NCBI RefSeq assembly: GCF_023228165.1
Contig: NZ_JALOBS010000012.1
Location: 62,001-126,000, forward strand
DNA length: 64,000 nucleotides
Source: Methylomonas sp.
Lineage (GTDB): Bacteria; Pseudomonadota; Gammaproteobacteria; Methylococcales; Methylomonadaceae
Direction of reading: 5' to 3'
A program made the position numbers and the translations under genes. Under the pieces are notes generated by a model. The model was not told the DNA's origin, did no database searches, and saw only the letters and a program-made list of their open reading frames with translations. How positions within the stretch are numbered: the stretch's first letter is position 1; each line of letters begins with the position of its first letter. This document shows, piece by piece, positions 31,979-42,352 of the stretch.

Positions 31979-32968
31979 ATGCTTCGATTCGTTTTCAGTC
32001 TGGCTTGGCTAGTTTGCCTGTCCACGCAGTCCCTTGCCCTGGATGCGGATATTCATACTGTGGAAAACATTGCCACCGAGCTGGGGTTTACTCCGTCTCA
32101 ACGCTGGAGCCTATATCAAGGCAAAATTGTTGCTACCGATCTGCCGGAGCCCAGCGCCAACATGCTGGCACAAGTAGTTGCTCTGGTTCTCCCTGTTGGT
32201 GTGGAAGCCTTGGACAAGCGTTTGCAGGGTGGACATATTCTGGAAACGCCTCGGGATGTGATTGCCTTTGGGGTGATCGATCCGAAAAATCCGCTCGCCA
32301 GTTTTGCTAGTGTGCCGTTTTTTGCTGATGAACTGGAGAGTTTGCAGGATGGAGAGTATGACGGTTTCAATCTTTCGGCCGAAGAGATTACAACGTTGAA
32401 AGCGGAAAAAAACAAACCTATCGCCGCAGTGGAAGCTGCCTATCGTCGGATCTTGGGTTTACGGGCCCAGGCCTATATCAGACAAGGTCTATCTGGTGTC
32501 CAGGCTTATTGGCGTTCGGATGGAAAAACCTCGCGCCCCCAGCATGATTTAAAAATTATGACTGCCGCTATACCTTTGCTGGCGACACACGAGCCTGCGT
32601 TTTACCGGGCGTTTTTGGCCTATCCCAAACAACAAATCCCCGGTGTAAAGACCGACTTCTTCTGGATCAAGAAATGGGCTGATGATAGGCCGGTATTTAC
32701 CTTGGCGCATCGGATGATCAAGGCGGAACCTGATCGAATGCTCGTGGTACGGCGGGAATTTTATGTTGGACACTCCTTCAACGCCGAACAATGGGTCGCC
32801 GGGTTTTTTCCGTTACCGCAGGGCACAATCTTTTTTTCCGTTAACCTTACCAGCAGCGATCAATTGCAGGGTTTCGGCTCTGAGTTACGGCATGCAATTG
32901 GGCGAGATATGATGCGAAATGAAATAGTCGAACGCTTCAACAATCTGCGTGGTACGCTCGGACATTAA
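31979..32968 (+). CDS. Exported protein of unknown function
   Basis: 329 residues from the ATG at 31979, which has an upstream GGGAG; seven extra codons are possible from 31958. Residues 1-21 form a signal peptide (L-R-F-V-F-S-L-A-W-L-V-C-L-S-T-Q-S-L-A). The mature protein is mostly helical with the motif L-R-A-Q-A-Y-I-R-Q-G-L-S-G-V and a block F-Y-V-G-H-S-F-N. No Cys clusters, repeats or membrane helices. I recognise no family. It precedes hpnR by 130 bases. Confidence 0.8.
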   Translation: MLRFVFSLAWLVCLSTQSLALDADIHTVENIATELGFTPSQRWSLYQGKIVATDLPEPSANMLAQVVALVLPVGVEALDKRLQGGHILETPRDVIAFGVIDPKNPLASFASVPFFADELESLQDGEYDGFNLSAEEITTLKAEKNKPIAAVEAAYRRILGLRAQAYIRQGLSGVQAYWRSDGKTSRPQHDLKIMTAAIPLLATHEPAFYRAFLAYPKQQIPGVKTDFFWIKKWADDRPVFTLAHRMIKAEPDRMLVVRREFYVGHSFNAEQWVAGFFPLPQGTIFFSVNLTSSDQLQGFGSELRHAIGRDMMRNEIVERFNNLRGTLGH

Positions 32969-33098
32969 GCGGAAGGCGTATCGGCTAATTCCTTTGCAAG
33001 CGTTTGTTATGGTAAGGTAAACGCGGTTATGCAGCCTGTCAGGGATGATCCGTCCTCGGGCAGGACGATGGTCTTGCAGCTACTTAAGGGGTTATGCC

Positions 33099-34658
33099 AT
33101 GAAATTTCTTGCCGTTCATCCCAGTCCTTTGATGTATACCAAAGTTTTTTTGCGTCTGGAGCCCTTGGGTCTGGAGTTGGTAGCCGCCACGGCAAGGCAG
33201 CACGGTTGTCAGGTGCAGCTGATCGATTTGCAGACGGAAAACTATCAAGACCTAAAACGGGTACTGGATGACTGGCAGCCGGATGTGGTGGCCTTTTCCC
33301 TGAATTATCTGGCCCACGTACCTGAGGTTATCGATCTGGCCAAACTGGCCAAGGACCGACTCCCGGGTAGTTTTGTCTTCATCGGGGGCCATAGTGCATC
33401 GTTTACTGCCGCGGAATTGCTGGAGCAGGGCGAAGGCAAAATCGACGCGATTTTAAAAGGCGAAGGCGAGTCCGGTTTACCGTTGCTGTTGCAAGCCATC
33501 CGCGAAGATCGGGAAAATGCGCACACTGTGCCGGGCGTGGTGACATTGCATGGCGAAGGCGCACAGCCCACCTTTGTGGCTAATCTGGATAATCTGTCGC
33601 CCGCGCGCGATTTGATCAAATACCGAAAAAAATACTTCCTGGGTACCCTAGACCCCTGTGCCTCGATCGAATTTTCCAGAGGTTGTCCCTGGGATTGCTC
33701 GTTTTGCAGCGCCTGGACGTTTTATGGTCGTAGTTATCGGGTCATGAGTCCGGAAAAAGTGGTTGAGGAAATCGAGCGGGTCAGAGAGCCAGGCCTTTTT
33801 ATTGTCGACGACGTGGCTTTTATCCAGGAAAAAATGGGTTTTGCAATTGGTGAAGCGATTGCCAGAAAAGGCATCAAGAAAGAGTACTATCTTGAAACCC
33901 GTGGCGATGTGCTGTTGCGCAATAAGGATGTGTTTAAATTCTGGAAACAACTGGGCATGCGCTACATGTTTTTGGGCATTGAAGCCATCGATGCCGAAGG
34001 CCTGGAAAAATTTCGCAAACGTATCAATCTTAATCGCAATTTCGAAGCGCTGGAATTTGCCCGCTCCTTGGGTATCCATGTCGCGATCAACATCATTGCG
34101 GATACCGATTGGGACCACGAACGCTTTCGCATAGTCAGAGAGTGGTGCAAGGAAGTGCCGGAAATCGTCAATATCAGTGTCAACACCCCCTATCCGGGCA
34201 CCGAAAGCTGGCTGACCGAATCGCGCAAGCTAACTACCCAGGATTATCGTCTGTTCGATATTCAGCATGCGGTGCTACCCACTCGGTTACCCTTAGCGGA
34301 GTTTTACGCCGAGATGGTGGAAACCCAGCGGGTGATGTTCACTAAACATATGGGCTGGAAGGCCATGCGCGACATGTCCAAGATCATCGCCGGTAACGTC
34401 ATGCGCGGCCAGACCAACTTTGTGCGTAACCTTTGGAAATTCGATAAGGTATTTAATCCGGCCCTGCAGTTGGCGGATCATGAAATGCCGGTCAAATACA
34501 AAATGAAACCGCCGGTGCGCGATGTCAAACACGCCAGCGCTAAAGCCCTGTCGAAATCCCTATACGTGCACCAGCCTTTGGGCCGGGTTAGTCGACAACT
34601 GGACGACGATACCGAGCGCTTTGTCGATGAAACACGGGGTGTGGAGTCGGAAGGTTAA
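33099..34658 (+). CDS. hpnR: Hopanoid C-3 methylase HpnR (B12-binding radical SAM)
   Basis: 519 residues from the ATG at 33099. The N-terminus M-K-F-L-A-V-H-P-S-P-L and L-R-L-E-P-L-G-L-E-L-V match HpnR. A cobalamin-binding Rossmann domain (about 1-150) is followed by the radical SAM motif C196-P-W-D-C200-S-F-C203. HpnR adds a methyl group at C-3 of the hopanoid A ring in the membrane, a trait common in aerobic methanotrophs. No other hpn gene is nearby, as usual for hpnR. It could be another B12-radical SAM enzyme, but the whole N-terminus fits HpnR closely. Confidence 0.88.
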   Translation: MKFLAVHPSPLMYTKVFLRLEPLGLELVAATARQHGCQVQLIDLQTENYQDLKRVLDDWQPDVVAFSLNYLAHVPEVIDLAKLAKDRLPGSFVFIGGHSASFTAAELLEQGEGKIDAILKGEGESGLPLLLQAIREDRENAHTVPGVVTLHGEGAQPTFVANLDNLSPARDLIKYRKKYFLGTLDPCASIEFSRGCPWDCSFCSAWTFYGRSYRVMSPEKVVEEIERVREPGLFIVDDVAFIQEKMGFAIGEAIARKGIKKEYYLETRGDVLLRNKDVFKFWKQLGMRYMFLGIEAIDAEGLEKFRKRINLNRNFEALEFARSLGIHVAINIIADTDWDHERFRIVREWCKEVPEIVNISVNTPYPGTESWLTESRKLTTQDYRLFDIQHAVLPTRLPLAEFYAEMVETQRVMFTKHMGWKAMRDMSKIIAGNVMRGQTNFVRNLWKFDKVFNPALQLADHEMPVKYKMKPPVRDVKHASAKALSKSLYVHQPLGRVSRQLDDDTERFVDETRGVESEG

Positions 34659-35267
34659 GGTTAGTCCTACGCTATTTTAGTTGCCAGCCCATTCGCCTGG
34701 TCAATGGGTATGCTTTTCGCTGCTTAGCATGAGTAGCTGTCGCGCAAATGCTTGCAAACCGCCTGATTATGCGCGGACAATAAATGGCAAATAAGGCTGT
34801 CCTTCAAAATCCAGGTGCGATTTACTCTAAAGGGCATAAAAGCTTGGGTAATCGCACAATTCGAAGCCAACATTCCTCCTATTACGCTATTGTTAACCGG
34901 AGCTGACTGGCTTGATTCGACTGCAAGCCTTTACGCCAATAAATTCAGCGGATGGACCGTGCCGAATATCAGTCGGCCAAGAAGATAAAACGAAACTCAA
35001 CATCGTTCACCATGTAGAAGACATTGAGAATGCACTAAAAAACGTACGATATAGAATGATGAAAAAAATCGGCTAGACTTCATAAGCGCTTGTGGCGATA
35101 TTGAGCCGATCAAATAATTGAAAATCGATACCTTCCTTTTCCCTAATGTGTGCCAAGGACGCGATTTTTTCAGCCGAGATTTCACTTCTTACAAACAAAT
35201 CGATTGAATTACAAAATCTACGCTATTTCCCGAAACCGCTTTGAGCATTTATTAGGCTACGACCGAC
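34659..35267. other. 609-base gap with a possible gene fragment
   Basis: No complete gene is supported here. Near 34975-35075 a plus-strand frame reads K-L-N-I-V-H-H-V-E-D-I-E-N-A-L-K-N-V-R-Y then R-M-M-K-K-I-G and stops. This is protein-like, but it has no start and I do not recognise it; it may be the tail of a lost gene. The remainder contains no clear palindrome or RNA gene. Confidence 0.3.
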
Positions 35268-36890
35268 ATGTTAAATAGTTTATCCATATCAACCAAACTT
35301 TGGCTAATGTCTTTGTTTGGTTCCTTATTCCTGGTTGGGGCAACGGTGCTGGGTTATTTCGCTTTAAATAATGTCAGTCATGCCGCTTGGCGTATGGGGC
35401 AGGGTAAGGACGTCGTCGCCGATATCCTCCCGCCTCCCTTGTATCTCGTCGAATCTCAATTGATTGCCAAAACGTTGCTCTATGAAGCGAATAGTGATCA
35501 CAGCCAATTGCACACCAGGCTAATGGAGCTCAAAACTGATTACGTTCAGCGTAATCACTATTGGGACGTTAATCAGGACATTACTCCCCAAGTGAAACAA
35601 TCCCTGCTTGGGGACCAACGTAAACAGGCAGACTTGTGGTGGCATGAGTTGGAGGAGCGGTTCATTCCCGCAATCGACCATGCCGACCTGGAGGCGGCCC
35701 GCACATCCATGAACAATTTGGATGCGTATTATGCACAGCATCGCGCGGGAGTAGATAAAACCGTTGTGGTTTCTACCGAGTTCGCAGACGATACCTATGA
35801 GCAGCTAGGTCGTGCCGGAGACCGGGCAACTTTGTTTCTGGTCAGTGCGGCAATGACTGGCGCTTTCCTTTCCCTGATCATGGCGTACTTGGTTATTAGG
35901 CAAATCCGCAAAAATCTACAATTGGCCGGTAAGGTTACACAGGCTATCGCAGCCGGCGATCTGACGATATCCATACCCGTCTCCGGTCAAGATGAAATCG
36001 GACAGTTACTCGTTAAGATATCTCAAATGCGCGACAATCTTCACAAACTTATATTCGATATTCGTAATGAAGTCACCCAACTTATCCGGCACTCCGCTGA
36101 ACTGCGCGATGCCGCCGCAAACGGGGCGACTGTTGCCCATAACCAGTCCGACGCGGCCAGTAATATTGCTGTAACCATAGAAGAGCTTTCCGTTTCTCTG
36201 GATCTGGTCGATAACAATGCGGGTGATGCTCGCCGCGTCGCCCTCCAGTCGGGCCAGCGTGCGCAGGAGTCTACAAAAGTCATTGAAGCGACGGCCATGG
36301 AAATGCAGAAAATTTCCGATGTAGTGTTAAACGCCGCCAACAACATTCGTAATTTGGAATCAATAAGCTCTGAAATTACCGGTATTGTGAATGTTATCCA
36401 TGATGTAGCGGATCAAACTAATTTACTTGCCCTCAACGCAGCTATCGAAGCGGCCCGTGCTGGAGCCTATGGCAGGGGGTTTGCCGTTGTTGCAGATGAA
36501 GTACGAAAACTTGCGGAACGCACGAGATCGTCAAGTGGCGAGATTAAGCTAATGATGCAGAAAATACTTGAAGCGTCCCAAGCATCAGTAATCGCGATGG
36601 AAACAGGGGTCAAGGGGGTAGAATCCGGTGTGGCATTATCCCTTGATGCCGGGAAATCGGTGAAGGAAATACGAGAAGCCCAATCTCAAGTTACAATTTC
36701 GGTCGATGAAATTAGTGGTGCCATTAAAGAGCAATCCGCCGCAACGCGCGACATTACCAAGCGAGTAGAGATGGTATCACAAGGCGCTGAGTCACTAGCC
36801 GTAACCGTAAATCAAACAAGACAAAGCGCGGAAGAACTAGCCTGTCAGGCGGAAAATCTGGATAAGTTAACGTCACGATTTCGTTTTTAA
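35268..36890 (+). CDS. Methyl-accepting chemotaxis protein
   Basis: 540 residues. One membrane helix at about 12-34, a periplasmic four-helix-bundle-type sensor (about 35-185), a second helix (about 188-211), a HAMP domain, then the methylation helices and signalling tip with the invariant D-Q-T-N-L-L-A-L-N-A-A-I-E-A-A-R-A-G and G-F-A-V-V-A-D-E-V-R-K-L-A-E-R. The C-terminus lacks a CheB/CheR pentapeptide. The sensed ligand is unknown. No che genes are in the window. Confidence 0.95.
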   Translation: MLNSLSISTKLWLMSLFGSLFLVGATVLGYFALNNVSHAAWRMGQGKDVVADILPPPLYLVESQLIAKTLLYEANSDHSQLHTRLMELKTDYVQRNHYWDVNQDITPQVKQSLLGDQRKQADLWWHELEERFIPAIDHADLEAARTSMNNLDAYYAQHRAGVDKTVVVSTEFADDTYEQLGRAGDRATLFLVSAAMTGAFLSLIMAYLVIRQIRKNLQLAGKVTQAIAAGDLTISIPVSGQDEIGQLLVKISQMRDNLHKLIFDIRNEVTQLIRHSAELRDAAANGATVAHNQSDAASNIAVTIEELSVSLDLVDNNAGDARRVALQSGQRAQESTKVIEATAMEMQKISDVVLNAANNIRNLESISSEITGIVNVIHDVADQTNLLALNAAIEAARAGAYGRGFAVVADEVRKLAERTRSSSGEIKLMMQKILEASQASVIAMETGVKGVESGVALSLDAGKSVKEIREAQSQVTISVDEISGAIKEQSAATRDITKRVEMVSQGAESLAVTVNQTRQSAEELACQAENLDKLTSRFRF

Positions 36891-37233
36891 CATAAAAAAT
36901 CGCTCCCAACTACCCGGTCTTGGGGTGAGGCTTTTATTGTCCTCTGGCTCTGATGGCATTCGCCCATTCCCAACTCGGCAGGTCTTCGGCTTCATAATGA
37001 GCCCTAGATCCCGTCAGGTACTTTGGAATGTAGGTGTTACCTTTTATGCCATTATTGCATTTTATCCACGCAATTCGTTGCTGTTCATCCCTGTCTTTGT
37101 GGATTTGATAATTTAGGGGTAAAACGTTGCCAACGACCCATAGCAGTCATTGGCATCATATCTCAACAAAAAATACACATTGTTTTTCGTCAATTAATAC
37201 AATTAGAATTCTTTCTGGATAAAAATCCCATTA
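36891..37233. other. 343-base gap upstream of the nuclease-STAND gene
   Basis: No gene is supported. The right half (about 37130-37230) is AT-rich and is the likely promoter region of the large defence-type gene. No palindromic operator stands out. The base composition falls from neighbour-like to AT-rich across this gap, which may mark the left edge of an acquired segment. Confidence 0.4.
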
Positions 37234-40200
37234 ATGAATAACTCAGGCGCAAAAGCTGCATTAAAAGGCTACCGATTCCAAACGTTATACACTTTAGTTG
37301 AAATCCTTGAATCCAATCACAGTGATTACGTATTTCAACCTGAAGGAGAGGAAGACTTAGCGATAAGAAAAAATGGCGAATTAACTCGTGTGATTCAAGT
37401 AAAAGCCAGAAATGAAAAGTTGACGTTATCCAGTTTTAACCCCGATAAGAAAGATTCATTTTTCCACAGGGTGTCCGATTTGCTAAGTACGCATTCTGGT
37501 TTATCTATTGAAGTCGTCTGCTTTGGGGAAATCGGCAGTGAAATAGAAAAAGCGTGGTCAGGGGATGTGAATACCCGTTCTTCAATCACTGAAAAACTTA
37601 AAAAGCATGGTATTGACAAACAAAGGATTGAAATATTTTTCGAAAAAATACATTGGCTTGTTGTATCGGAACAGGATTTGCAAAGTAGGCTGCAAAACCA
37701 TTTAACCCAAACAATGACCGCTGGCGACCCTAGCAGCGCTTTTTCTTTATTATTGGCTTGGCTTTATTACGCTGCCGAATATAAAGAAAAAATCACCAAG
37801 CAGGATTTAATTAATAAGATTAATGCTGTTGGTAGATACTTGTCAGAAAGAGCCGCACACCATCAGGAATGGTTCAAATCAATAAAACCTTTAATTGAAG
37901 AAGACCAAGCCCATCAACAAGAGCATCTTGCAAGCGAATTTTATAAGGGTGTTTCCTCCCGTTTTAGCCACATTCAAGCGGGCTTGGATATATCCCGTTC
38001 AGAACAAATAGACAAGATTGAGCAGGCATTCCTAAACGGGAACCGAACAGTCATTGTGCATGGCGCTTCAGGGCAAGGTAAAACAACGCTGGCTTATCGT
38101 TACTTGCATGATTTTGTTCCCGAAGAGTGGCGTTTTCAAATCAGTTTTATCGACAGCCGAAGCCATGCCGAAAATATTGCTTCGGCAATAGCCAATCATC
38201 TCTCTGTTTTTAAAGCTGATTTGTATCTTTATATTGATGTATCGCCGCGAGACTTGGATTGGACAGCACTAGTCAAAACGTTATTGGATAAACCAAACAT
38301 CAAGATTCTTGTCACGATCCGCGAGGAAGACTTGGCTCGGCAAAATGTGCCAAATGTTGAGTTGGGCTTTCCTCTGAGTGTGCCCTTAGATTTTAATCAA
38401 TCAGAAGCGGAAAAAATCTACCATAACCTGCTGGATAAAAAAGTAGCTAATCCATACCCATCCTTTAGGGATGCATGGCATCGGTTCGGCGGCAATGGGG
38501 CGTTACTCGAATACGTTTATTTTCTTACCCAAACTGAATCGCTCAAAGACCGATTGGATTTTCAGGTCAAACGCTTACGAGAAGAAATAAGGCAATCAAG
38601 ATTAGAAACGGACACCTTAAAAGCATTGTTTTTCTGCGCGGTAGCAACCGCTTATGAATCGCGCATACAACTGGCTGAATTGGTTAACGTCATCAATTTA
38701 TTCGATCCATCAGGTACGTTCGGGTTGTTTGAAGAGGAATATTTAATCCGCTGTTCGGATGACAAAAGATACATTGAGCCATTACACCCATTGCGCTCAA
38801 AATTACTGGTTGAGGTTATTAGCGATCCTGCGTTCAACCCGTGGATAAACGCAGCAACAGCTGTGCTTCCGTGCATAATGGAAGCCGATTTGGAAAGCTT
38901 TTTATTGTACGCCTTTGCCGAACATCCACTGGAATATTCGGCTATTTACCAAAAGCTTGCAGGGCTAACACTTCATAGTTGGCGAGGTTACGCAGGGGTT
39001 TGTAAAGCGTTAATTTGGTATGGCATTTACGCTTATGTCGAAACCAATAAGGAAGTAATCGAGCAAGCCCGTTTGATGGCGGGCAACGGCGGCTGGAAAT
39101 TTCTGTTAAGACCTGATCTAACGAATGTGTTGGATGAAGACCCTACCGAATCCATCTTAGAAATGTTGGGTAAAAATAATCCTGAAAAACTGGCTGAGAT
39201 CAAGCGTCTTAGAAATCAGGTATCGTCACCAGACATTATTTATCAAGGTTTGAAAACTTGGCTAAATAACACGTCATTTGACCTAGCTAAGCCAGAAAAT
39301 GAAACCGATTGGCTTGGTTTGAGTGAAATCCTATTTTGGTTAGACTGGTTAAAAATTAGTGAAAGCTATGACGCAAAATGGCTGCTAAAAAGTGGCTTAG
39401 TTTCAGAAATATCAACCATCGCTTGTTTGTCAGAATTAACGTTGGCCCTTTATCATTACAACAAGCAAATCTACAACAGCTTCATCCATTCCAATAAATT
39501 AGAAATTGAAAAGCTATTTCAAAAACAAACCAATACCTTGTGGCTAGAGCAGAAACCAGAAAATCCAATTGCTCATTATGTTGTGCCGATGGAATCGGCT
39601 GATGACAGTGCCAAACAAAATTTTTCAACGCGACTAAACGAACAAACAGTTTACCGCGCAGAAATTCTTAGAAAGCTATTTCCTGAAGCGAAAAAGTTTG
39701 GTGGAATAGGCTACGGACATCATTTCCCCTTTATAGAATTACCTTATGACGAAGCAAATAAGCCAGGTATTTTGAAATCATCATTCCCAATAATGCCCTT
39801 AGTAAACATCAATGCAACTTATGCAAATTTAGCAGATTATTCGAATCGTCCAGATGATTGGAAAATGTATGCTGAAAACATTATTTCAACCAGAAAAAAA
39901 ATCATTGCCGGTTTAACTTGCCTTAATAAAGCGTTAATCGCTTTTTTTAAAAATCGTAAGCCACCGCCGATCATGGGTTGGAAAATAGATGAAGGCTATT
40001 GGGAAGAATTGTCGAGAATCAATATGTTGTCCTCCATGCTCCCAAAACTAGCAGTTGACCCCTGGGGATACACTAGCGAAGGCACTAAAAATAATTCAGA
40101 AAATTCCCACTCAAATCGCCCAACGCAAATCAATGCCTCGGTGATGTTAGCCGAATATAACAATTATCAAAAAGCATGGGGCGACTATTTACACAGCATT

Positions 40201-41382
40201 ATCAATTTTGTTACACAATCCCATCTTGTTTTAACAGTTAATGGTTTTATCGGACATCGACCAAAATATGAACATGCGTTGGTATATCAAAAAGCCGAAG
40301 AACTTGGTCATTCCTGTTCTCCGCACCATATTCACCTAACCGTAGTAAATCTCAATAATGCAAAATGTGAGTTAACGAACTTTCAAACGGAATTTAGCAA
40401 TAGGTTTAAAGTCTTAGTTGACATATCCACTTTAAAAAAGCTTGAAGAACAAGAAGCAGCTAAACTCGAAAAAGCCTGGCATCTGTGGTATCAATTTGCC
40501 CATCATCCCAACCAGTACTGGAAAGAAGCACCTGATGTGCGAGCAGCGGCAATTACCAGAAAAGTACAGACTGATTTAATAAGCGGCGTCAAAAAAGCAC
40601 TAGTCAATAATCCGGATTCTGGATGGCAAGCCAAGCTGCTAAGTGACACCTATTGCTATGAAGAACAACCTGCTTTGTGGATCAGCTTGGAATTAAAGGA
40701 TTTAACTTCATTAGAAAGTGCATACGCCAAAGTTATTGATGTACTGATTGGTGCAATTCGCCCTCTTGAATATAAAGATTTAAGGTATTTTGTACTGACT
40801 AACCATTGGCAACATATCGTTATTATTCCAATGCTACAGGGGTTGACTTTAAATCATATTGCTTGGCGAATATTAACTAGTTCATTTACAGGTGATGACC
40901 CCGTCTTATCTGACGATAAGGTATGGTTAAACATTCCGATAGCACTTCCTGAAAACGCTGTAAATTACTTTCAATTTGAACAAATAAAAGATGATAACTT
41001 TGAAAAAATTCAACTACTTAGTAAAGAGTTAGCTGAGCTGTATGCTGCGACTTCTCATCTATCAAATTTCATTGAGATCTCGAAAAAACTGAACAGTGTA
41101 GGCCTAGATATACTTCAAGGTTATTTATCAAAATTTCATAAAAAGCTTGCTGAAAATATATCAACCGTTGATGCCATCATAATGGATTTAAAAAATGGAA
41201 TGAAAATTAACGATGATCTTAAATTAGAAGCATTGGAGCTATGCGAAAACGCGATATATCCTTATGGCAAACCAGATGATGATCAAATAATAATTAATTT
41301 GGATGATTGTAAAGAATGGTCAACACTTATTAATGAAGCTATAAAAATGTTACAAGTAGCTGAATGGAGCTTATTCACATAG
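37234..41382 (+). CDS. Nuclease-STAND NTPase, Avs-like antiphage protein
   Basis: 1382 residues. Residues 1-200 hold a Cap4/DUF4297-like nuclease domain: G-Y-R-F-Q-T-L-Y-T-L (12-21), then E39-E40-D41-L and Q55-V-K57, the split PD-(D/E)xK active site of dsDNA endonucleases. A P-loop, G277-A-S-G-Q-G-K-T-T285, and the hydrophobic Y-L-Y-I-D-V of a Walker B follow. The remaining ~1000 residues are helical and Trp-rich, without recognised repeats, as in sensor regions of STAND proteins. Avs proteins bind phage proteins through the C-terminus, oligomerise and cut DNA. The gene is AT-richer than its neighbours and stands alone. Confidence 0.75.
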   Translation: MNNSGAKAALKGYRFQTLYTLVEILESNHSDYVFQPEGEEDLAIRKNGELTRVIQVKARNEKLTLSSFNPDKKDSFFHRVSDLLSTHSGLSIEVVCFGEIGSEIEKAWSGDVNTRSSITEKLKKHGIDKQRIEIFFEKIHWLVVSEQDLQSRLQNHLTQTMTAGDPSSAFSLLLAWLYYAAEYKEKITKQDLINKINAVGRYLSERAAHHQEWFKSIKPLIEEDQAHQQEHLASEFYKGVSSRFSHIQAGLDISRSEQIDKIEQAFLNGNRTVIVHGASGQGKTTLAYRYLHDFVPEEWRFQISFIDSRSHAENIASAIANHLSVFKADLYLYIDVSPRDLDWTALVKTLLDKPNIKILVTIREEDLARQNVPNVELGFPLSVPLDFNQSEAEKIYHNLLDKKVANPYPSFRDAWHRFGGNGALLEYVYFLTQTESLKDRLDFQVKRLREEIRQSRLETDTLKALFFCAVATAYESRIQLAELVNVINLFDPSGTFGLFEEEYLIRCSDDKRYIEPLHPLRSKLLVEVISDPAFNPWINAATAVLPCIMEADLESFLLYAFAEHPLEYSAIYQKLAGLTLHSWRGYAGVCKALIWYGIYAYVETNKEVIEQARLMAGNGGWKFLLRPDLTNVLDEDPTESILEMLGKNNPEKLAEIKRLRNQVSSPDIIYQGLKTWLNNTSFDLAKPENETDWLGLSEILFWLDWLKISESYDAKWLLKSGLVSEISTIACLSELTLALYHYNKQIYNSFIHSNKLEIEKLFQKQTNTLWLEQKPENPIAHYVVPMESADDSAKQNFSTRLNEQTVYRAEILRKLFPEAKKFGGIGYGHHFPFIELPYDEANKPGILKSSFPIMPLVNINATYANLADYSNRPDDWKMYAENIISTRKKIIAGLTCLNKALIAFFKNRKPPPIMGWKIDEGYWEELSRINMLSSMLPKLAVDPWGYTSEGTKNNSENSHSNRPTQINASVMLAEYNNYQKAWGDYLHSIINFVTQSHLVLTVNGFIGHRPKYEHALVYQKAEELGHSCSPHHIHLTVVNLNNAKCELTNFQTEFSNRFKVLVDISTLKKLEEQEAAKLEKAWHLWYQFAHHPNQYWKEAPDVRAAAITRKVQTDLISGVKKALVNNPDSGWQAKLLSDTYCYEEQPALWISLELKDLTSLESAYAKVIDVLIGAIRPLEYKDLRYFVLTNHWQHIVIIPMLQGLTLNHIAWRILTSSFTGDDPVLSDDKVWLNIPIALPENAVNYFQFEQIKDDNFEKIQLLSKELAELYAATSHLSNFIEISKKLNSVGLDILQGYLSKFHKKLAENISTVDAIIMDLKNGMKINDDLKLEALELCENAIYPYGKPDDDQIIINLDDCKEWSTLINEAIKMLQVAEWSLFT

Positions 41383-41462
41383 AGTTCTTAACAAGAAAAT
41401 CCAAATGTAAACGTCTGCTTTTGGCCGATCTTTGCCGATGACAGTAATCAAAACGGAATATA

Positions 41463-42296
41463 TCAAACCGAAATGGGGGCCTTGATGGCGGCGTGGGATT
41501 GATAATTGACAATTTCGAAATCCTCATACCGATATTCGAAAATAGAGTCCGGCTTGCGTTTGATTTTCAGCGTAGGCAGTGGAAACGGCTGCCGGCGTAA
41601 CTGCAATTGGGCTTGCTCGATATGGTTCAGATACAAATGCACATCGCCGCCGCTCCAGACGAAATCGCCCACCTCCAAGTCACATTGTTGCGCCAGCATG
41701 TGCGTTAGCAGGGCATAGCTGGCGATATTGAACGGCAGGCCTAAAAAGGTATCGCAGCTACGTTGATAAAGCTGGCAGGATAATTTGCCGTCCGCGACAT
41801 AAAACTGAAACAGCGCATGACAAGCCGCCAAGGCCATTTTGCCGTTGCCGGCATTGGCTTGCGGCGATTGCGATTCGTCCGGTAAATCCGCCACATTCCA
41901 TGCCGATACCAGCATGCGCCGACTGTTGGGCGTGCGTTTTATCTGCTCGACGATTTGGGCGATCTGGTCGATGGTTTCGCCGTTGCCGGCCGGCCAGTTA
42001 CGCCATTGGGCGCCGTATACCGGCCCCAAGTCCCCCTTTTTATCGGCCCATTCGTCCCAAATGCTGACACCGTTCCGGTTCAGGTAGGCAATATTGGTGT
42101 CGCCGTTTAAAAACCATAGCAGTTCGTGAATGATGGATTTCAGGTGGACTTTTTTGGTGGTGACTAGCGGAAAGCCTTTTGCCAGATTGAAGCGCAGCTG
42201 ATGGCCGAAAATCGACATAGTGCCGCTGCCAGTACGGTCGCCTTTTGGGTGGCCCTTGTCGAGTATGGTTTGTAGTAAATCCAGGTATTGCTGCAT
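41463..42296 (-). CDS. thyA: Thymidylate synthase
   Basis: 277 residues. Catalytic Cys159 in A-A-C-H-A-L-F-Q-F, plus D-R-T-G-S-G-T and Q-L-Y-Q-R-S-C-D, are conserved, and the C-terminus ends A-P-I-S-V. It methylates dUMP using methylene-tetrahydrofolate. A small insertion (about residues 139-152) makes it longer than the E. coli enzyme (264). Alone, about 55 bases from the DUF2058 gene. Confidence 0.98.
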   Translation of the reverse strand: MQQYLDLLQTILDKGHPKGDRTGSGTMSIFGHQLRFNLAKGFPLVTTKKVHLKSIIHELLWFLNGDTNIAYLNRNGVSIWDEWADKKGDLGPVYGAQWRNWPAGNGETIDQIAQIVEQIKRTPNSRRMLVSAWNVADLPDESQSPQANAGNGKMALAACHALFQFYVADGKLSCQLYQRSCDTFLGLPFNIASYALLTHMLAQQCDLEVGDFVWSGGDVHLYLNHIEQAQLQLRRQPFPLPTLKIKRKPDSIFEYRYEDFEIVNYQSHAAIKAPISV

Positions 42297-42352
42297 GGCG
42301 GGTCGGAAAAGTTTTAAGAAGATAACGCGTTAACAGCGCGCATCGGATCGGC

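Noticed and set aside
34997..35185. 62-codon minus-strand frame before the chemoreceptor
   Set aside because: No ribosome site, and low-complexity basic content; not supported as a gene.
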